Assembly: GCA_028717465.1 (NCBI GenBank)
Contig: JAQUNS010000010.1
Location: forward strand, 1 to 11,161
Direction: 5' to 3'
DNA length: 11,161 nt
Source of the DNA: Candidatus Omnitrophota bacterium
GTDB lineage: Bacteria; Omnitrophota; Gorgyraeia; Kaelpiales; Kaelpiaceae
Under the pieces are notes generated by a model, which was not told where the DNA came from, ran no database searches, and worked only from the letters and a program-made list of their open reading frames with translations. The position numbers and the translations under genes were made by a program. Shown here piece after piece: positions 5,085-11,161 of the stretch. Numbering within the stretch: the stretch's first letter is position 1; each line of letters begins with the position of its first letter.

Positions 5085-7514
5085 CTAATCTTCTTCTTTA
5101 ACAACCTTGGCAAACGATACTACTTTATCGCTTTTGCTCGTTTTAACAACCCGGACGCCTGATGTGCTGCGACCTATTGTCCGGACATCTTTGACGGATG
5201 TTCTGATAACCTGGCCGCTCTCGGTCATCAAGACAATATCATCCTTATCGCTTACAACATCTGCTCCTACAACCTTGCCTGTTTTCTGGCTCAGTTTCAT
5301 GTTAATTACGCCTTTGCCTGCACGGGACTGCACGCGGTACTCTTTAACCAGGGTTCTTTTGCCAAAACCTTGGTCGCTCACAGTTAAGATGCTGGCTTCG
5401 TCCTTAATGCAGCACATACTTACTACTATATCAGACCTGCTAAGGGAGATTCCCTTCACTCCCTGGGCATTGCGGCCCATAGGCCGCAGCTGTTTTTCGG
5501 TGAAGCATATCGACTTACCCTCTTTTGTTGCTATAAAAACATTGTGCGAGCCGTCGCTCGCTCTAGCTCTGATTAAACAGTCGCCTTTTTTAAGAGCTAT
5601 GGCATTAACTCCGCCTCTGCGCGGATTATCAAACTCTTCCAGTTTTATCTTTTTAACTACACCCTGGGCCGTCGCCAATATTAAATAGTGGCCGGCCTTA
5701 AAATCTCTTACCGGAATATAGGCCGCTATCGACTCCTCTTTGTTTAAGCTGAGAAGATTGACCACCGCTTTGCCTCTGGCTATACGATTAGCCACAGGTA
5801 TTTCATGAACTTTCAGCCAGTATAAGCGGCCTTTGTTGGTAAAAAACAACATATAGTCATGGGTAGAAGCTATAAATAAATGCCTGACAAAATCACCTTC
5901 TTTTAAATCGATGCCTATAACGCCTTTGCCGCCCCTGCGCTGTCTTTTGTAAGCCGATATAGCCTGTCTTTTGATATAGCCCAAGCTTGATATCGTAATA
6001 ACCATATCTTCCTCTGCTATTAAATCTTCTATTTCTATCTCCTGCACTTCTTCTACTATGTCGGTCATGCGATCGTCCCCATAGCGCTCTTTAATCTCAA
6101 GCAGCTCTTCTTTGATGACCTGCATAACTTTCTGCTCATTGGCTAAAAGTCCTTTAAGGTATGTCATTTTTTTTATCAGCTCCAGATATTCATTTTCAAG
6201 CTTATCTACTTCCAGGCGGGTCAATCTTTGCAGCTGCATTTCAAGAATAGCTTGAGCCTGTATATCTGTTAATTTGAGTTGCTGCATCAGGCGCTCTTTA
6301 GCCTCAGCAGTGCTTTTAGATTTTTTAATCAGCTCTACTACCTTGTCTATGCTGGCCAGGGCTAATTTTAAACCCTCAACTATATGGGCTCTTCTCTCTG
6401 CCTTATCCAGATCAAACCGGGTCCTTCTTATTACTACCTCTTTTCTGTGTTGAACAAACTCTACAACCAACTGTTTGATGTTTAATACTTGCGGCCTGTT
6501 GTTGCTTAGAGCCAGCAGTATAATGCCAAACGATACCTCCATCTGCGTATGCTTATAGAGCTGATTGAGCACTATCTCGGCATTTTGTTCTTTCTTAAGC
6601 TCTACTACGATTCTGATACCTTCTTTGTCAGATTCATCGCGTAAATCCGAGATGCCTTCTATTTTCTTATCTTTAACCATACTAACTATTTGTTCTATCA
6701 AATTAGACTTGTTGACTTGATAAGGAATCTCTTTTACCACAACTGCTTCTCTATTGCCCTTCAGCTGTTCAACTACAGCCCTGGCCCTTATTTTTACTAT
6801 GCCTTTGCCTTGGGTATAAGCATCTTTCAACCCCGTGCTGCCATATAAAATTCCTCCGGTAGGAAAATCGGGTCCGGGGATGTGTTTAATGAGCTCTTTA
6901 ACCGATATATCGGGATTGTCTATATATGCAACTGTTCCGTCAATAACTTCCGACAGATTGTGCGGAGGTATATTAGTAGCCATGCCTACTGCTATGCCGG
7001 AAGAACCGTTGATAAGAAGGTTTGGTATTTTACTTGGCAACAGTACCGGTTCTTGCAGGCTTTCGTCAAAATTGGGCCTGAAATTAACAGTGTCTTTTTC
7101 TAAGTCTTCTAATAGCTCTTGCGAGATAGGAGCAAGCCTGGCCTCTGTATACCGCATAGCTGCAGCCGGATCACCGTCTACAGATCCAAAATTGCCCTGC
7201 CCATCTATGAGAGGATAGCGCATTGAAAATTCCTGAGCCATTCTAACAAGTGAATCGTATACTGCGGTATCGCCGTGGGGGTGATATTTACCTAAGACTT
7301 CGCCGACTATACGGGCTGATTTTTTATAGGGCTTGCTGGATTCCAGGCCCAACTCTTTCATGGCATACAATATACGCCTGTGTACGGGCTTTAAACCGTC
7401 TTTAGCGTCCGGCAAAGCCCGGCCTATAATGACGCTCATGGCGTAACTCAGATAAGAATCTTTCATCTCATCTTTAATATCCACATACTTGAGGTTTTGT
7501 TCTCTGCTGTACAT
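5085..7514 (-). CDS. gyrA: DNA gyrase subunit A
   Basis: GyrA is the DNA breakage-reunion subunit of gyrase, which with GyrB (A2B2) introduces negative supercoils using ATP. The 809-residue protein begins in phase with E. coli GyrA numbering. It has [25 protein letters not shown] (23-47), the quinolone-determining region [12 protein letters not shown] (76-87) with Thr83 and Asp87, and the catalytic Tyr122 in [10 protein letters not shown]. The GyrA box QRRGGKG (525-531), which marks a gyrase rather than topoisomerase IV, opens the C-terminal beta-pinwheel. Repeated blade motifs such as [10 protein letters not shown] and [13 protein letters not shown] follow. Length lies below E. coli (875), because the acidic C-terminal tail is reduced to VVKEED. 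The ATG at 7514 is preceded by AAAGGAAGG at 6-nt spacing, the clearest ribosome-binding site in the window. It follows gyrB by 25 bp and so is probably in the same operon. Thr83 is a natural variant in many lineages and does not by itself show resistance. Confidence 0.98.
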   Translation of the reverse strand: MYSREQNLKYVDIKDEMKDSYLSYAMSVIIGRALPDAKDGLKPVHRRILYAMKELGLESSKPYKKSARIVGEVLGKYHPHGDTAVYDSLVRMAQEFSMRYPLIDGQGNFGSVDGDPAAAMRYTEARLAPISQELLEDLEKDTVNFRPNFDESLQEPVLLPSKIPNLLINGSSGIAVGMATNIPPHNLSEVIDGTVAYIDNPDISVKELIKHIPGPDFPTGGILYGSTGLKDAYTQGKGIVKIRARAVVEQLKGNREAVVVKEIPYQVNKSNLIEQIVSMVKDKKIEGISDLRDESDKEGIRIVVELKKEQNAEIVLNQLYKHTQMEVSFGIILLALSNNRPQVLNIKQLVVEFVQHRKEVVIRRTRFDLDKAERRAHIVEGLKLALASIDKVVELIKKSKSTAEAKERLMQQLKLTDIQAQAILEMQLQRLTRLEVDKLENEYLELIKKMTYLKGLLANEQKVMQVIKEELLEIKERYGDDRMTDIVEEVQEIEIEDLIAEEDMVITISSLGYIKRQAISAYKRQRRGGKGVIGIDLKEGDFVRHLFIASTHDYMLFFTNKGRLYWLKVHEIPVANRIARGKAVVNLLSLNKEESIAAYIPVRDFKAGHYLILATAQGVVKKIKLEEFDNPRRGGVNAIALKKGDCLIRARASDGSHNVFIATKEGKSICFTEKQLRPMGRNAQGVKGISLSRSDIVVSMCCIKDEASILTVSDQGFGKRTLVKEYRVQSRAGKGVINMKLSQKTGKVVGADVVSDKDDIVLMTESGQVIRTSVKDVRTIGRSTSGVRVVKTSKSDKVVSFAKVVKEED

Positions 7515-7520
7515 CGTCGT

Positions 7521-7529
7521 CCTTCCTTT
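7521..7529 (-). promoter_or_regulatory. Strong ribosome-binding site of gyrA
   Basis: AAAGGAAGG on the minus strand lies 6 nt before the ATG at 7514, inside the 25-bp gap after gyrB. It supports this start and suggests that gyrA is initiated independently rather than only by coupling to gyrB. Confidence 0.7.
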
Positions 7530-7538
7530 GTCGGTTTT

Positions 7539-10325
<2,787 letters not shown>

Positions 10326-10327
10326 TT

Positions 10328-11161
10328 TTACAGTAACTGCATAGGCAGAATGAGATATATATATTGAGAACCCAACCTTATAATGCCCGGTTTGTCGGCA
10401 CCGTTTAGTTCTATTTCTACTGTATCCTGTTCGATGTTTTTAAAAACATCTAGCAGATACTGGGGATTGAATCCGACAATTATGTCTTCTCCTTTGTATG
10501 TCGCGTTTATTTCTTCTCTGCCTTCGCCCAACTCGGGGGTTGTTTTTGATACCACCACTTTGTTTTGATAAACCTCTATTTTAACCGCCATAGATTCGGC
10601 AGTGGTCATAAGATATGCCCTTTTTATGGCTTGGTAAAAATCTGTTGTGTTTACCGCTAGTTTGTTTTTACTCTCTTTAGGTATAACCTCTTCGTAATTT
10701 GGAAAGTCCCCCTCTATGAGGCGCGTAATCAATTCTGTATTTTGAAACAAAAAAGCTATCTGGTTGTTTTTCTCGGACAGGCTTATTGTTAAAACATCTG
10801 TGTCTTTTTCTAGTGTTTTTAAAAGCTCCGTAACGGCTTTGTGGGGCACTATATATTTACCCTCCCAGGCGGTTTGTATTGGTTCTTCAGCCAAAGACAA
10901 GCGCCTACCGTCGCTGGCAACCAACCTAAGCCGATTGTTGTTAAAGTCGAACAAGATGCCGCTTAAAACATACCTGGTCTCTTCGTGTGAGCAGGCAAAA
11001 CAGGTTTTGGCTATCATTGTTGCAATGGTTTTTGTCTCTGTTTTGAGTTTTTTGCCTTCTGTTTTAGGTATGTCGGGGTATTCCTCTGGCGAGAAGCCCA
11101 ATAGTTTAAAATAACATTTTTCGCCTCTTATTATTACCCCAAAATTTTTAGTCTCTTCTAT
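10328..11161 (-). CDS. dnaN: DNA polymerase III beta subunit (sliding clamp), N-terminus outside window
   Basis: The beta clamp encircles DNA as a dimer and holds polymerase III and other factors on it. The frame is open to the right edge: before the TTG at 11101 that could pass as a start it reads IEETKNFGVIIRGEKCYFKLL, with no stop, so the gene enters from outside. About 277 residues are visible against a usual 365-380, so most of domain I is missing. Clamp signatures are GFSPEEYPDIP (family pattern PxxxFPxxP), TIATMIAKTCFACSHEETRYVLSGILFDF, LRLVASDGRRLSLAE, FPNYEEVIPKESKNKL, EINATYKGEDIIVGFNPQYLLDVFKNIEQDTVEIELNGADKPGIIR, and the C-terminal YLILPMQLL, which matches the usual YxxMPMRL end. 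It is followed 2 bp later by the DUF721 gene. In this operon recF would be expected at that point and is missing. Confidence 0.97.
   Translation of the reverse strand: MEETKNFGVIIRGEKCYFKLLGFSPEEYPDIPKTEGKKLKTETKTIATMIAKTCFACSHEETRYVLSGILFDFNNNRLRLVASDGRRLSLAEEPIQTAWEGKYIVPHKAVTELLKTLEKDTDVLTISLSEKNNQIAFLFQNTELITRLIEGDFPNYEEVIPKESKNKLAVNTTDFYQAIKRAYLMTTAESMAVKIEVYQNKVVVSKTTPELGEGREEINATYKGEDIIVGFNPQYLLDVFKNIEQDTVEIELNGADKPGIIRLGSQYIYLILPMQLL

Noticed and set aside
5107..5688. 193-codon plus-strand open frame inside gyrA, and similar antisense frames in gyrB, glmS and dnaN
   Set aside because: These are mirror frames of strongly conserved genes, with no recognisable domain or initiation signal.
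11099..11101. TTG at 11101 as the start of dnaN
   Set aside because: The frame continues to the window edge with clamp-like residues (GVIIRGEKCYFKLL) and the protein would lack all of domain I, so the gene is simply cut by the window.

Overview
All recognisable genes in this window lie on the minus strand, so transcription runs from the right edge to the left. The content points to a Gram-negative-type bacterium near its replication origin. The gyrase genes follow the sliding-clamp gene, GyrB carries the long insertion in its C-terminal (Toprim-side) half typical of proteobacterial-type gyrases, and there is a lipoprotein with a clear lipobox. Base composition is moderately AT-rich, with ATA and TTA codons common. 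An uncultured PVC-like lineage such as Omnitrophota would fit, but this is a low-confidence guess.

Right side (about 5085-11161): a tight replication operon reading dnaN (5' part outside the window), a DciA/DUF721-family gene, gyrB and gyrA. Gaps are 2 bp, a 4-bp ATGA overlap and 25 bp. recF, often found between dnaN and the DUF721 gene, is absent. The products are the polymerase clamp, a probable helicase-loading factor, and both subunits of DNA gyrase.

Middle (about 4396-5084): the unusual part. An intact tRNA-Glu(UUC) gene has a small GIY-YIG nuclease-domain gene directly upstream, whose last six codons and stop lie inside the tRNA. A perfect 102-bp direct repeat, offset by 333 bp, carries the tail of the GIY-YIG gene plus the first 29 nt of the tRNA. 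The upstream copy is followed by what looks like a collapsed tRNA-Glu remnant of about 45 nt that keeps matching acceptor ends. Just upstream of it is a possible decayed second GIY-YIG gene. This looks like a duplicated nuclease-tRNA module.

Left-middle (1214-4395): glmS (glucosamine-6-phosphate synthase) and rsmI (16S rRNA C1402 2'-O-methyltransferase, with a short C-terminus) are closely spaced. They are followed by two genes of unknown function whose products carry export signals: a signal-peptide protein and a lipoprotein with a beta-sandwich/carbohydrate-binding look.

Left edge (1-610): a further exported protein of unknown function, truncated by the window. It has its own candidate promoter, in which a 16-bp palindrome covers the -10 box and the -10 lies so close to the ATG that the transcript should be leaderless or nearly so.
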